Assembly: GCF_001936575.1 (NCBI RefSeq) | Contig: NZ_MSMP01000030.1 | Coordinates: forward strand, 1-64,000 | DNA from: Tenacibaculum agarivorans | GTDB lineage: Bacteria; Bacteroidota; Bacteroidia; Flavobacteriales; Flavobacteriaceae | Length of the DNA: 64,000 nt | Direction: 5' to 3' | Shown here: piece by piece, positions 16,591 through 25,816 of the stretch | How the letters are laid out: every line of letters starts with the position of its first letter | How positions within the stretch are numbered: position 1 is the first letter of the stretch | Position numbers and translations under genes: made by a program | The notes under the pieces: generated by a model | What the model saw: the letters and a program-made list of their open reading frames with translations, nothing else | Databases searched by the model: none | Told to the model about the DNA's origin: nothing

Positions 16591-18906
16591 ATGAATACAG
16601 TTAAAATATCAAAACTTGGAAAAATAAAATCAGTTTTCAATGATAATGAAAGCAATATGCATTATTATAACGTTATTCAGCAAGCGTTAAAAAGTCATAT
16701 AGAAAATATAGAATTTGCAAAACCAATTTTACAGCAAGGTAAAGGAGTTGTGTTATGGAAGTCTAAACAAATAGGGCCTTTTAATAACTATAAAGCTTCT
16801 AATGAGAAGGAAAAACAGTATCTCAATCAAATTATTTCTAAGGCTTATACTAAAATGAGTGAATTATTTGGAAATCATTCCGAAAGTGATTTTTTAAATG
16901 ATATTATGGAGTTCCCTAGTGAAGAAGCTATATTTTATACCCAACATAATGATGATATTACTGTAATATTTACAGAATGGGGGTTTGTTAAAGATGAACA
17001 TACAAGATCATCTGGTGTTTTGAAGAAATTTTTGCCAGGTACTTTAAAATCATTCATAATAAAATTTAAGACGAGTAATGATGAATATTTGGCAGATATA
17101 AACTGCAAATTACATTCAGAAGGTATAAGCAAAACTGAAATGTCAAACTCTGAAGGATTCATTAAGCTAAATAATCTTGTTAGAGGTCAGATATTATCAA
17201 TTTCTAGTCCAAATAATCTGTTTGAAAGTGAAGATATACAAATTGATACAACAGAAGAACACACAATAATTGTCAAAAGAAATTTTAATTTAAGTTTTCA
17301 GGTTTATAATAGCAATGATAAACCTGTAAAACAAATAGAGTTTACTTTCATTTCAGATTTTATATCTAATGTTAAAAATGTTACTAATGATGAAGGTAGC
17401 TTTAACGTCATTCATCCTGAAAATAATGGAGTATTTAAAATAATATCTCCTAATGGAATAGAACTTTTGGTAGAAAAATTACCCAGTGAAGATGAACAAT
17501 ATAAAATTATTTATGACGACCCTAAATCAAAAGAACAAGAGGTTGATGTAAAGTATGAAAAAGAAGAAGAAAAAGAAGAACCTATTGAGATTGAATTTCT
17601 TGATGAACAAAAAAATCCCATTACCAAAAGGCGAGTAGAAATAACATCGGTAGGGCAAAGCCAGAAATATAGAACTGATGAAGATGGAATTATTATTGCT
17701 GATCATCTAGAATTTGAAAGAAAATATGATATCTCTGTTGAATATAAAGGTGATATATGGAGAAATGAATTAATACCTATACATAATAGATTTAAGTATA
17801 CTTTTATTTTAGAAGAATCTAAAGAGCCTATTATTCTTGAGTTTTTGAATTGGAGAAAAAAACCGATTACAAATCAAATAGTTGATATTTATGGTTATCA
17901 AAAACAAACAAATTTTACAACAGATGAGTTAGGATTAATAAAAATTAATGAGCTGGAGAAAGGCACAAAGTATTGTGTTTTTATGAACTTTAAAAAAGCG
18001 GATTGGAAAGAAGAGTTTTTATATACAGGTAGTAACAAACATACTTTTATAGTGAAAAAGAAAAAAATTATGTGGTGGTGGTTTCCATTAGTCTTACTTT
18101 TTTTTTTGCTACTCACTTTAATACCAACTGAAGTCAATCATCATTATAAAGTATTGGATAAAAATACAAAGCAGCCTATTCGTCAGGCCTCTATTTCAAG
18201 TTCTGAAGTTACAGGCTACCAAGTGCAAAATTATTTGAATACTACAGATTCCCTGGGTAAATTATCAATTTATTATGGAAAATTTCCAATTTATAAACAG
18301 ATATTACATAAAGCTAATATCACTATTCTTGTAACAAAACAAGGGTATAATAGCCTAAAAGCTGATATACCTATAGGATACTTTAAAACTAGAAAAAGTA
18401 TTATTTATTTAGCTAGACGAACTATCGAAGAAAAGAAACCTCCTAAGAGAGAAAGAAAAAATCCAATAAAAAAAGCCCCTAGAGAGTCTTGTAGAATTTT
18501 TGTCTCCGGAGGATTAATAAGTGATACCGATAAAGGAGAGCCTGGCTTTAGCGAAATATATGTTGAAGATGATTATAGTGAATATGTTGGTGAGGGAGAG
18601 TATCCAGACAATAATATGGCTTTTCCTAAAGCTGTAAGAACTACTTTTGATGGAATAGCAATAGATAAAGGAACAAGAGTTATTATATACAGTAAGAAGA
18701 ATTTTCAAGGAAAAGTTTTATTAGATAAAATTGGTCCGGCTATTATTAATAACGTAAAATGGAAAGACAATGGAGATGCTAAAGTTTGGATAGATAAAAT
18801 ATTTAAAGCTCCATATCAAAAAACTTTTCCTAGCACTAAAAGGCATTTTAGTAAGTCTGATATGCATAGTTGGTCTTATGGTTCTATTAAAGTGATTTGT
18901 AAATGA
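16591..18906 (+). CDS. Large membrane protein with beta-sandwich repeats and a crystallin-like C-terminus
   Basis: A 771-residue protein. Residues 1-140 are a globular region of unknown type. Residues about 150-485 contain repeated 80-100 residue beta-sandwich units of the carboxypeptidase-regulatory/PEGA sort, each with a T.DE.G....L pattern (for instance KQTNFTTDELGLIKINELEK). One membrane helix lies near 493-511 after a Lys-rich stretch, which implies that the repeats are cytosolic. A further repeat unit follows (LDKNTKQPIRQASIS), then a basic linker. The last 75 residues (GTRVIIYSKKNFQGKVLLD ... HSWSYGSIKVI) look like a beta/gamma-crystallin motif. This fold assignment is by pattern only. 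It is the last gene of the cluster, 2 bases after the protease. Confidence 0.65.
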   Translation: MNTVKISKLGKIKSVFNDNESNMHYYNVIQQALKSHIENIEFAKPILQQGKGVVLWKSKQIGPFNNYKASNEKEKQYLNQIISKAYTKMSELFGNHSESDFLNDIMEFPSEEAIFYTQHNDDITVIFTEWGFVKDEHTRSSGVLKKFLPGTLKSFIIKFKTSNDEYLADINCKLHSEGISKTEMSNSEGFIKLNNLVRGQILSISSPNNLFESEDIQIDTTEEHTIIVKRNFNLSFQVYNSNDKPVKQIEFTFISDFISNVKNVTNDEGSFNVIHPENNGVFKIISPNGIELLVEKLPSEDEQYKIIYDDPKSKEQEVDVKYEKEEEKEEPIEIEFLDEQKNPITKRRVEITSVGQSQKYRTDEDGIIIADHLEFERKYDISVEYKGDIWRNELIPIHNRFKYTFILEESKEPIILEFLNWRKKPITNQIVDIYGYQKQTNFTTDELGLIKINELEKGTKYCVFMNFKKADWKEEFLYTGSNKHTFIVKKKKIMWWWFPLVLLFFLLLTLIPTEVNHHYKVLDKNTKQPIRQASISSSEVTGYQVQNYLNTTDSLGKLSIYYGKFPIYKQILHKANITILVTKQGYNSLKADIPIGYFKTRKSIIYLARRTIEEKKPPKRERKNPIKKAPRESCRIFVSGGLISDTDKGEPGFSEIYVEDDYSEYVGEGEYPDNNMAFPKAVRTTFDGIAIDKGTRVIIYSKKNFQGKVLLDKIGPAIINNVKWKDNGDAKVWIDKIFKAPYQKTFPSTKRHFSKSDMHSWSYGSIKVICK

Positions 18907-18991
18907 TATAAACGGGTATAAAAGGCTTCGTTTTTTTTAGATAAACACATTTAGACAATGTACAGAGAAAGTTTTCTAGCATCCTGCAATA

Positions 18992-19020
18992 AAAAAATCC
19001 AGCATTTCTGCTGGATTTTT
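18992..19020. terminator. Bidirectional terminator between the cluster and tRNA-Asn
   Basis: An AAATCCAGCA/TGCTGGATTT stem closes on a three-base TTC loop, with A-runs on the left and T-runs on the right, so it can act in both directions. It ends the cluster on the plus strand and the tRNA on the minus strand. Confidence 0.85.
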
Positions 19021-19022
19021 TG

Positions 19023-19096
19023 CTCCCCCTCTTGGGCTCGAACCAAGGACCCTCTGATTAACAGTCAGATGCTCTAACCAACTGAGCTAAGGAGGA
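19023..19096 (-). tRNA. tRNA-Asn (GTT)
   Basis: Read on the minus strand, a TCCTCCT acceptor arm pairs with AGGGGGA (one G-T pair), with a D-arm starting TAGCTCAGTTGG, anticodon loop CTGTTAATC giving anticodon GTT, and T-arm GGTTCGAGCCC. The discriminator base is G, as expected for Asn. The genomic sequence continues CA rather than CCA, so the tail is added after transcription. Its 3' end faces the SrfB/SrfC cluster. Confidence 0.95.
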
Positions 19097-19126
19097 GTTT
19101 GTGACACTTTTTGTGTTTTGCGAGTG

Positions 19127-19157
19127 CAAATATAACACCCTTTTTTTAATCTGCAAA
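19127..19157 (-). promoter_or_regulatory. Promoter of tRNA-Asn
   Basis: On the minus strand TTTG, a 19-base spacer and TATATTTG form a full match to the Bacteroidota consensus (-33 TTTG, -7 TAnnTTTG). Transcription would start about 25 bases ahead of the mature tRNA. Confidence 0.8.
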
Positions 19158-19245
19158 CTTTTTTTCGAAAAAAAACATTTTTTTTTCTTTCGTCTACTGA
19201 ATATTAAAATTTTAAAAAAAGAAGCTTTACTTAAGTTACAAATCG

Positions 19246-19253
19246 TATTTTTG
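19246..19253 (+). promoter_or_regulatory. Candidate -7 box of sucA
   Basis: TATTTTTG matches TAnnTTTG and lies 40 bases ahead of the ATG at 19293; no good -33 TTG is at the standard distance. A start of transcription here would leave the upstream in-frame extension of sucA untranslated, supporting the ATG at 19293. Confidence 0.5.
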
Positions 19254-19292
19254 TGTTTGATATTCTTATTACAGAAAAGTACAATTGTATAT

Positions 19293-22016
19293 ATGGACAA
19301 GTTTTCGTTCTTAAATGCAGCGCACGTAGGTTTTATTAGTGAACTGTATGAACAATACCAAAAGAACCCTGATGCTGTAGAACCAAGTTGGAGAAGTTTT
19401 TTTCAAGGATATGATTTAGCTAATGAAAATTACTCATTAACTGATGAAGAAGAAATTGAAATTCCTGAAGAAGTTCGCAAAGAGTTTTTAGTTATAGATT
19501 TAATTAATGGTTACCGTACCAGAGGTCACTTATTTACTAAAACAAACCCTGTACGTGACCGAAGAAAATATACGCCAACTCTAGATGTAGAGAACTTTGG
19601 ATTAACACAAAATGATTTATCAACGGTTTTTAATGCTGGTCAAATTTTAGGAATTGGACCGCAAACGTTATCAGTAATTATTCAACATCTTCAAAATATT
19701 TATTGCGATAGTATTGGTGTTGAGTATATGTATCTTAGAAATCCAGAACAACTTAAGTGGTGGCAAGATCGCTTAAACAAAAATGATAATCATCCAAGCT
19801 ATAATTTAGATGAGAAAAAGTATATTCTTTCTAAATTAAATCAAGCTTCTACGTTTGAAAGCTTTTTACAAACTAAATATGTAGGTCAAAAACGTTTCTC
19901 TGTGGAAGGAGGAGAAACTTTAATTCCTGGGATTAGTGTTGCACTTCGTGATGCAGCGGAAAAATATGGAGTTAAAGAATGTGTTATTGGAATGGCGCAC
20001 AGAGGTCGTTTAAATACATTGGTGAATATCTTTAAAAAACCAGTTCGTGATTTATTTAGTGAATTCGAAGGTAAAGATTTTGAAGATGAAACTATTGATG
20101 GAGATGTAAAATACCACTTAGGATTAACATTAAGCAAAGAATACCTAGGAGGTCAAAAGATGAAGATGAACTTAGTGCCAAACCCTTCACACCTAGAAAC
20201 AGTTGATGCTGTTGCTGAGGGAATTGTGAGAGCTAAGGTTGATCTAGATTATGAAGGAGATGATGGAAAAATTCTTCCAATCATAGTTCATGGAGATGCT
20301 GCAATTGCAGGTCAAGGTATTATATATGAAGTTGTGCAGATGGCACAATTAAATGGATACAAAACAGGAGGTACTATTCATGTAGTTGTAAATAATCAAG
20401 TTGGATTTACAACTAATTATTTAGATGCTCGATCTAGTACGTATTGTACTGATGTTGCTAAAGTAACGTTATCTCCAGTATTACATGTAAATGCAGATGA
20501 TGCAGAAGCAGTATGTCATGCAATGCAAATAGCTGTTGAATATAGAGCTCGTTTTAAAAGAGATATCTTTATTGATTTATTAGGATACCGTAAGTACGGA
20601 CATAACGAAGGTGATGAACCTACCTTTACACAACCTAAGTTATACCAATTGATCAAAAAGCATAAAAATGCAAAAGAAATTTATGTAAATAAATTATTAG
20701 AAGAAGGAGCAATAACTAAAGATTATGTTACTGAGATTACTAATGACTTTAAAGCGTTTTTAGAAGCTGAGTTTACAGAATCAAAGAAAAAAACTACCTC
20801 AAAAATTCAGGATTTTATGCCTGATGTTTGGGACGGATTTGTTAGAAAGCAATTAGAAGACATGTTAAAGCCTGTAGATACTACCTATGGTGCAGATGCA
20901 TTGAAAGATATTGCTAAAGTAATTTCTTCTACACCTGACGGACATAAGTTTGTGCGTAAAGCAGAACGTATTCTACAAGGAAGAGCTAAAATGGTGTTTG
21001 AAGATAATAAACTAGATTGGGGTACGGCTGAAAACTTAGCCTATGGTACTTTATTAGAGGAAGGCTATAATGTTCGTATTTCAGGAGAAGATGTAGAAAG
21101 AGGAACATTCTCTCACCGTCATGCTATTATGCGTGATGAAAATACATTGGAGCGTGTTAACTTATTAAATACAAACCCAAAAAATAAGGGAGAATTAACT
21201 ATTTACAATTCTCACCTATCAGAATACGGAGTGTTAGGTTTTGATTATGGTTATGCTATGGCAGCACCAAATACCCTAACTATTTGGGAAGCACAGTTTG
21301 GTGATTTTGCGAATGGAGCACAAATTGTATTCGATCAATATATTTCTTCAGCTGAAGATAAATGGAAACTACAAAATGGTTTAGTAATGTTGTTGCCTCA
21401 CGGATATGAAGGGCAAGGACCAGAACATTCATCAGCAAGAATAGAACGATTCTTACAATCATGTTCTACTGATAACTGGACGATTGCAAATTGCTCTACA
21501 CCAGCAAATATGTATCACATTTTACGTCGTCAGATGAAACGTGATTTTAGAAAACCGTTAGTCGTATTTACACCAAAGAGTTTATTACGTTTGCCAGCGG
21601 CAGTAAGCACAATTGAAGAATTAGCAGAAGGAACTTTCCAAGAAGTTATAGATGATACTATAGATACTGCTAAAGTGAAGAAAATGGTGTTCTGTACAGG
21701 TAAATTTTATTATGATTTATTAGCTGAGCGTGAGAAGTTAGGTAGAAATGATGTAGCTTTAATTAGAATAGAGCAGTTGTTCCCATTACATCACGATCAG
21801 ATTAAAGCAGTTATGGATCGTTATCCGAATGTAGAGCGTTATGTTTGGGCACAAGAAGAACCTAGAAATATGGGAGCTTGGTTACATATGCTAGAACGTT
21901 TCGAATTAGCAACCTTAGAATGTGCTTCAGAAAAATACAGAGCAGCACCTGCAGCAGGTTCTAGTACTCGTTTTAAAGAGCGTCATCAAGCAATTATAAA
22001 TAAAGTATTTGATTAA
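19293..22016 (+). CDS. sucA: 2-oxoglutarate dehydrogenase E1 component
   Basis: This thiamine-diphosphate-dependent decarboxylase of the 2-oxoglutarate dehydrogenase complex (TCA cycle, cytosol) has 907 residues from the ATG at 19293, close to the family norm. The start is set by the conserved N-terminus (MDKFSFLNAAHVGFISELYE), while the open frame upstream encodes only Phe/Lys-rich sequence. The 2-oxoglutarate E1 signatures are clear: the GMAHRGRLNTLVNIF segment, the cofactor-binding HGDAAIAGQG ... NNQVGFTTN region, and the C-terminal transketolase-like domain (SHLSEYGVLGFDYGY; GYEGQGPEHSSARIERF). The sucB gene follows by 95 bases, so the E1 and E2 subunits are co-transcribed. The E3 gene is not in the window. 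Confidence 0.97.
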   Translation: MDKFSFLNAAHVGFISELYEQYQKNPDAVEPSWRSFFQGYDLANENYSLTDEEEIEIPEEVRKEFLVIDLINGYRTRGHLFTKTNPVRDRRKYTPTLDVENFGLTQNDLSTVFNAGQILGIGPQTLSVIIQHLQNIYCDSIGVEYMYLRNPEQLKWWQDRLNKNDNHPSYNLDEKKYILSKLNQASTFESFLQTKYVGQKRFSVEGGETLIPGISVALRDAAEKYGVKECVIGMAHRGRLNTLVNIFKKPVRDLFSEFEGKDFEDETIDGDVKYHLGLTLSKEYLGGQKMKMNLVPNPSHLETVDAVAEGIVRAKVDLDYEGDDGKILPIIVHGDAAIAGQGIIYEVVQMAQLNGYKTGGTIHVVVNNQVGFTTNYLDARSSTYCTDVAKVTLSPVLHVNADDAEAVCHAMQIAVEYRARFKRDIFIDLLGYRKYGHNEGDEPTFTQPKLYQLIKKHKNAKEIYVNKLLEEGAITKDYVTEITNDFKAFLEAEFTESKKKTTSKIQDFMPDVWDGFVRKQLEDMLKPVDTTYGADALKDIAKVISSTPDGHKFVRKAERILQGRAKMVFEDNKLDWGTAENLAYGTLLEEGYNVRISGEDVERGTFSHRHAIMRDENTLERVNLLNTNPKNKGELTIYNSHLSEYGVLGFDYGYAMAAPNTLTIWEAQFGDFANGAQIVFDQYISSAEDKWKLQNGLVMLLPHGYEGQGPEHSSARIERFLQSCSTDNWTIANCSTPANMYHILRRQMKRDFRKPLVVFTPKSLLRLPAAVSTIEELAEGTFQEVIDDTIDTAKVKKMVFCTGKFYYDLLAEREKLGRNDVALIRIEQLFPLHHDQIKAVMDRYPNVERYVWAQEEPRNMGAWLHMLERFELATLECASEKYRAAPAAGSSTRFKERHQAIINKVFD

Positions 22017-22111
22017 AGTAGCGTCTTGTAGTATTAACTTTTATGTAATGAAAGTATACAAGAAACGTTCAAAGTAAAAGAATAAAATAAAACAGAAATA
22101 AATTAGAACTG

Positions 22112-23320
22112 ATGGTTTTAGAAATGAAAGTTCCTTCACCAGGGGAATCAATTACAGAAGTAGAAATCGCAACTTGGTTGGTTGAAGATGGAGATTATGT
22201 TGAGAAAGATCAACCTATTGCTGAAGTTGATTCTGACAAGGCTACGTTGGAATTACCAGCAGAAGAAAGTGGAATAATAACATTAAAAGCTGAAGAAGGT
22301 GATGCAGTAGAGGTTGGTGCAGTAGTATGTCATATTGATATGAGTGCAGCAAAGCCAGAAGGAGATTCGGCTCCAAAAGAAGCACCTAAGGCAGAGGAGA
22401 AAAAAGAAGAAACTCCTAAAGCAACTCCAGCTAAAGAAACATACGCTACAGGAACAGCGTCTCCGGCGGCTAAGAAAATTTTAGCTGAAAAAGGAATCAG
22501 TGCATCAGAAGTAAAAGGAACAGGTAAAGACGGAAGAGTTACTAAAGAGGATGCTGTAAAAGCAGTTCCTTCTATGGGAACTCCAGGAATGGGAGCTAGA
22601 GGAGTAGAGCGTAAAAAGCTTTCGATGTTACGTAGAAAAGTAGCTGAACGTTTAGTTTCAGTTAAAAATGAAACAGCAATGTTAACTACATTCAATGAAG
22701 TTAATATGCAGCCTATTTTTGACTTACGTAAACAATATAAAGAAGACTTTAAAGCAAAACATGGAGTAGGTTTAGGATTTATGAGTTTCTTCACATTAGC
22801 TTGTGTGAGAGCTTTACAAATGTATCCTGCGGTAAACTCAATGATTGACGGAAAGGAAATGGTATCTTTTAATTTCCAAGATATTTCTATTGCAGTTTCT
22901 GGTCCTAAAGGATTAATGGTTCCTGTAATTAGAAATGCTGAGAATTTAACATTTAGAGGCGTAGAGAGTGAAGTTAAGCGTTTAGCAATCAGAGCTCGTG
23001 AAGGTCAAATTACTGTTGATGAAATGACTGGAGGTACGTTTACAATTACTAATGGAGGTGTGTTTGGATCTATGTTGTCTACACCAATTATAAACCCACC
23101 ACAGAGTGCTATTTTAGGAATGCATAATATTGTTAATCGTCCAATGGCTGTAGATGGTCAAGTAGTGATTCAACCAATTATGTACGTAGCATTATCTTAC
23201 GATCATAGAATTATTGATGGTAAAGAGTCTGTAGGTTTCTTAGTAGCAGTTAAAGAAGCGTTAGAGAATCCAGTAGAATTATTAATGGGAGGTAATCCAT
23301 TAAAAGCTTTAGAAATGTAG
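22112..23320 (+). CDS. sucB: 2-oxoglutarate dehydrogenase E2, dihydrolipoyl succinyltransferase
   Basis: The 402-residue core-forming acyltransferase of the same complex. A lipoyl domain occupies residues about 1-77, with the lipoylated Lys in EVDSDKATLELPA. An Ala/Pro/Lys/Glu linker follows, then an E3-binding domain near 115-150 (SPAAKKILAEKGISASEVKG). The catalytic domain runs from about 170 to the end with the active-site SYDHRIIDGKESVGFL motif. The start codon at 22112 gives MVLEMKVPSPGESI; the ATG at 22124 is an equally possible start. A strong terminator follows. Confidence 0.97.
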   Translation: MVLEMKVPSPGESITEVEIATWLVEDGDYVEKDQPIAEVDSDKATLELPAEESGIITLKAEEGDAVEVGAVVCHIDMSAAKPEGDSAPKEAPKAEEKKEETPKATPAKETYATGTASPAAKKILAEKGISASEVKGTGKDGRVTKEDAVKAVPSMGTPGMGARGVERKKLSMLRRKVAERLVSVKNETAMLTTFNEVNMQPIFDLRKQYKEDFKAKHGVGLGFMSFFTLACVRALQMYPAVNSMIDGKEMVSFNFQDISIAVSGPKGLMVPVIRNAENLTFRGVESEVKRLAIRAREGQITVDEMTGGTFTITNGGVFGSMLSTPIINPPQSAILGMHNIVNRPMAVDGQVVIQPIMYVALSYDHRIIDGKESVGFLVAVKEALENPVELLMGGNPLKALEM

Positions 23321-23355
23321 TTTCTACTTATAAAATTATTATAAAAATTAAAAGA

Positions 23356-23386
23356 ATCCTGTGGTTTTATACTACAGGATTTTTTT
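23356..23386 (+). terminator. Terminator of sucAB
   Basis: ATCCTGTGGT pairs with ACTACAGGAT (one G-T) around a five-base loop and is followed by a run of T. It begins 36 bases after the sucB stop. Confidence 0.9.
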
Positions 23387-23605
23387 ATGAAGTACGATCT
23401 GTTTTTGTTTACGTTAGTCCTAAGTTTTAGAGACTGAATTCTTTTTGTTACATGCCTGAAAACAAATATATTTTGAAGTTAAAGGATTTCGAAATTGAAA
23501 ATCATATTTTTGACAAAATATCATTTCAGTTGAACTTGGAAATCAATAAACTTTAAAGATGAAGAATGATATTTAGGGGGAATTACATATTTAATAGATA
23601 TTTTA

Positions 23606-25816
23606 ATGAAGACTTACATAAACAGTAGCGTAAAAAAAAGTTGCGTGTATTTACTTTTGCTTTTAAGTAACGCATTGATTTCTCAATCAGTTATAGTAGA
23701 ATTAGATAGTTTAAAATCAGTGTTGTCAAAGCATGTTAAAGAAGATAGTACTAGAGTAATTTTACTCAATACCATTTCATATAAAAACTATGGCGTTGCC
23801 CCTGAAGAAGTAAACAATTATGCAAATAAAGCAAAACTTTTAGCTGAGAAAATTGGTTTTACAAAAGGTGAAGCAAGAAGTATGTATTTAATAAGTGTCT
23901 ATCACTTATCAAAAGGTGATTTAAAAGGTGCTTTTAGTGCAATCGAACAATCTTTAGAGTTGTACAAAAAAATAAATGAATCTAAGGGTATATCCACTTG
24001 TTATGACTTTATGGGAACAATAAGTTATTATCAAGGAAACTATGATAAATCTATTGAATATTACGAAAAAGCATTGCAGTTAGCGCGAAAACTAGGATCT
24101 AAAAAGAAGGAAGCAGATTTTATGAATAATATTGGTAATATCAATTCAGCTTCAGGAAAATTAGATGATGCAATTAGATATTACAATGAAGTTATAGCTA
24201 TTTATGAAGAAATAAATGATAAAAAGGCTATGCTTACTCCATTGAATAATATTGCAGTAATTTATAATAGACAAGGAAAACATCTGGATGCTTTAGCGTA
24301 TTTTAAGGAGAGTTTAGAGATCAACAGAAAACTAGAGAATAAAAAAGAAATAGCTGGGGATTTATTAAATATGGGAGCAGTGTATTCAGCTATTAAAGAT
24401 TATAAGAAGGCTGAAAAGTCTTATAAAGAGTCTTTGTTAATATTTAAAGAACTAAACGATCAGCATGGAATCTCCTCATGTATTATTAGCATGGCTAATA
24501 TTTATAGAAATTCAGGAGATTATAAAGTAGCATTAGAGTACTTAAATGAAGCGCTTAACAATTATAAAGAAATTGATAGTAAAAAAGGAATGCTAACCAC
24601 ATATCACAATATTGGAGCAGTTTATTTTAAACAATCTGATTTTAAAAATGCACTAAAAAACTATCAAATAGCTTTAAATCTTGCAGAAGATTTAGGTGAG
24701 AAACGTGTGATTGGAATGTTGAATATTGATTTAGCTCAAGTGTATTTTCAGTTTAAAGATTACACTAAATCTTTTACCTATGCTACAAATGGAAAGAAAA
24801 TAGCTGACGAATTATCATTATTAGAAGCTCAAAGAGAAGCTAATTCTGTAATGACTAAGTTATACAGACACAAAGGGGATTATAAAAGAGCATTAGAGCA
24901 TCATATACTTTACAAAAAACTAAATGATAGTCTTTTTAATAAAGAAAATGTAAAGAAAATTGCAGAATTAGAATATGAATATAAATACAAAGAAAAACTA
25001 CAGTTAGCAAATTATAAAGAGTTGCAACTTACTCAAGAGGTGGAGAAAACAGCTTTAGAATTAGCAAAATCTAAACAGAATTTATTAATAGGTATTATTG
25101 TTTTTTTAATAGTATCTATTACGCTAGGAGGAATTATCTTGTATCAGAAACTTAAGAATATAAGATCAGTCAATGAAAATATTTTAATGGAGCAGAAGTT
25201 ATTGAGATCGCAAATGACACCACATTTTATTTTCAATTGCTTGTCTGTACTTCAGGGAGTAATATTAAATAAAGAAATCAAAAATGCAGTAAAGTATCTA
25301 TCTAGATTTTCAAAATTATTACGTATTACCTTGGAAAACTCTAGAGATAAAATGGTGCCTTTAAAGAAAGAACTAGAAGCTTTACAACATTACGTAGTAG
25401 TTCAGAGTTTAGGAGTAGAAAAACCATTTGATTACACAATTCATAAGGCAGAAGAAATTCAAGAAGAAGAAGTATTAGTTCCGCCTATGTTAATTCAACC
25501 TTTTGTAGAGAATGCATTAGAGCATGCTTTTGAAGAAGAGCAAGTAGATAGAAAAATTAATGTCAATCTTGAATATAAAAATAATCAGTTAGTTTGTGTA
25601 ATTTTAGATAATGGAGTTGGAATTGCATCCAAAAAGCAATCAAATACAGTATTAAAGAAATCATTAGCAACAACTATCACAAAAGATCGATTAAAAATGC
25701 TTTCAAAAGAGTTTCAAGTAGATTCTAGTATCAGTATTAAAGATCGAAAAGAAATTAATGAGCAAGGAACTCAAGTAGTATTAAAATTACCATACAAGAA
25801 GATTACAAATGATTAA
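23606..25816 (+). CDS. TPR sensor histidine kinase (LytS/His_kinase type)
   Basis: A 736-residue protein with a signal peptide at about 1-27, TPR repeats of about 40 residues from roughly 60 to 400 (for instance YYQGNYDKSIEYYEKALQLA), a coiled-coil stretch, and one membrane helix near 492-514. The cytosolic His_kinase domain carries the H-box QMTPHFIFN with His540 as the phosphate acceptor, and a HATPase domain with N-box QPFVENALEHAF and DNGVGI. The TPR part should be periplasmic. The downstream LytTR regulator overlaps by 8 bases and is the evident partner. The signal sensed is unknown. Confidence 0.92.
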   Translation: MKTYINSSVKKSCVYLLLLLSNALISQSVIVELDSLKSVLSKHVKEDSTRVILLNTISYKNYGVAPEEVNNYANKAKLLAEKIGFTKGEARSMYLISVYHLSKGDLKGAFSAIEQSLELYKKINESKGISTCYDFMGTISYYQGNYDKSIEYYEKALQLARKLGSKKKEADFMNNIGNINSASGKLDDAIRYYNEVIAIYEEINDKKAMLTPLNNIAVIYNRQGKHLDALAYFKESLEINRKLENKKEIAGDLLNMGAVYSAIKDYKKAEKSYKESLLIFKELNDQHGISSCIISMANIYRNSGDYKVALEYLNEALNNYKEIDSKKGMLTTYHNIGAVYFKQSDFKNALKNYQIALNLAEDLGEKRVIGMLNIDLAQVYFQFKDYTKSFTYATNGKKIADELSLLEAQREANSVMTKLYRHKGDYKRALEHHILYKKLNDSLFNKENVKKIAELEYEYKYKEKLQLANYKELQLTQEVEKTALELAKSKQNLLIGIIVFLIVSITLGGIILYQKLKNIRSVNENILMEQKLLRSQMTPHFIFNCLSVLQGVILNKEIKNAVKYLSRFSKLLRITLENSRDKMVPLKKELEALQHYVVVQSLGVEKPFDYTIHKAEEIQEEEVLVPPMLIQPFVENALEHAFEEEQVDRKINVNLEYKNNQLVCVILDNGVGIASKKQSNTVLKKSLATTITKDRLKMLSKEFQVDSSISIKDRKEINEQGTQVVLKLPYKKITND

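Noticed and set aside
19101..19292. In-frame upstream extension of sucA
   Set aside because: It encodes a Phe/Lys-rich stretch unlike any E1 protein, overlaps the tRNA promoter and lies before the likely start of transcription.
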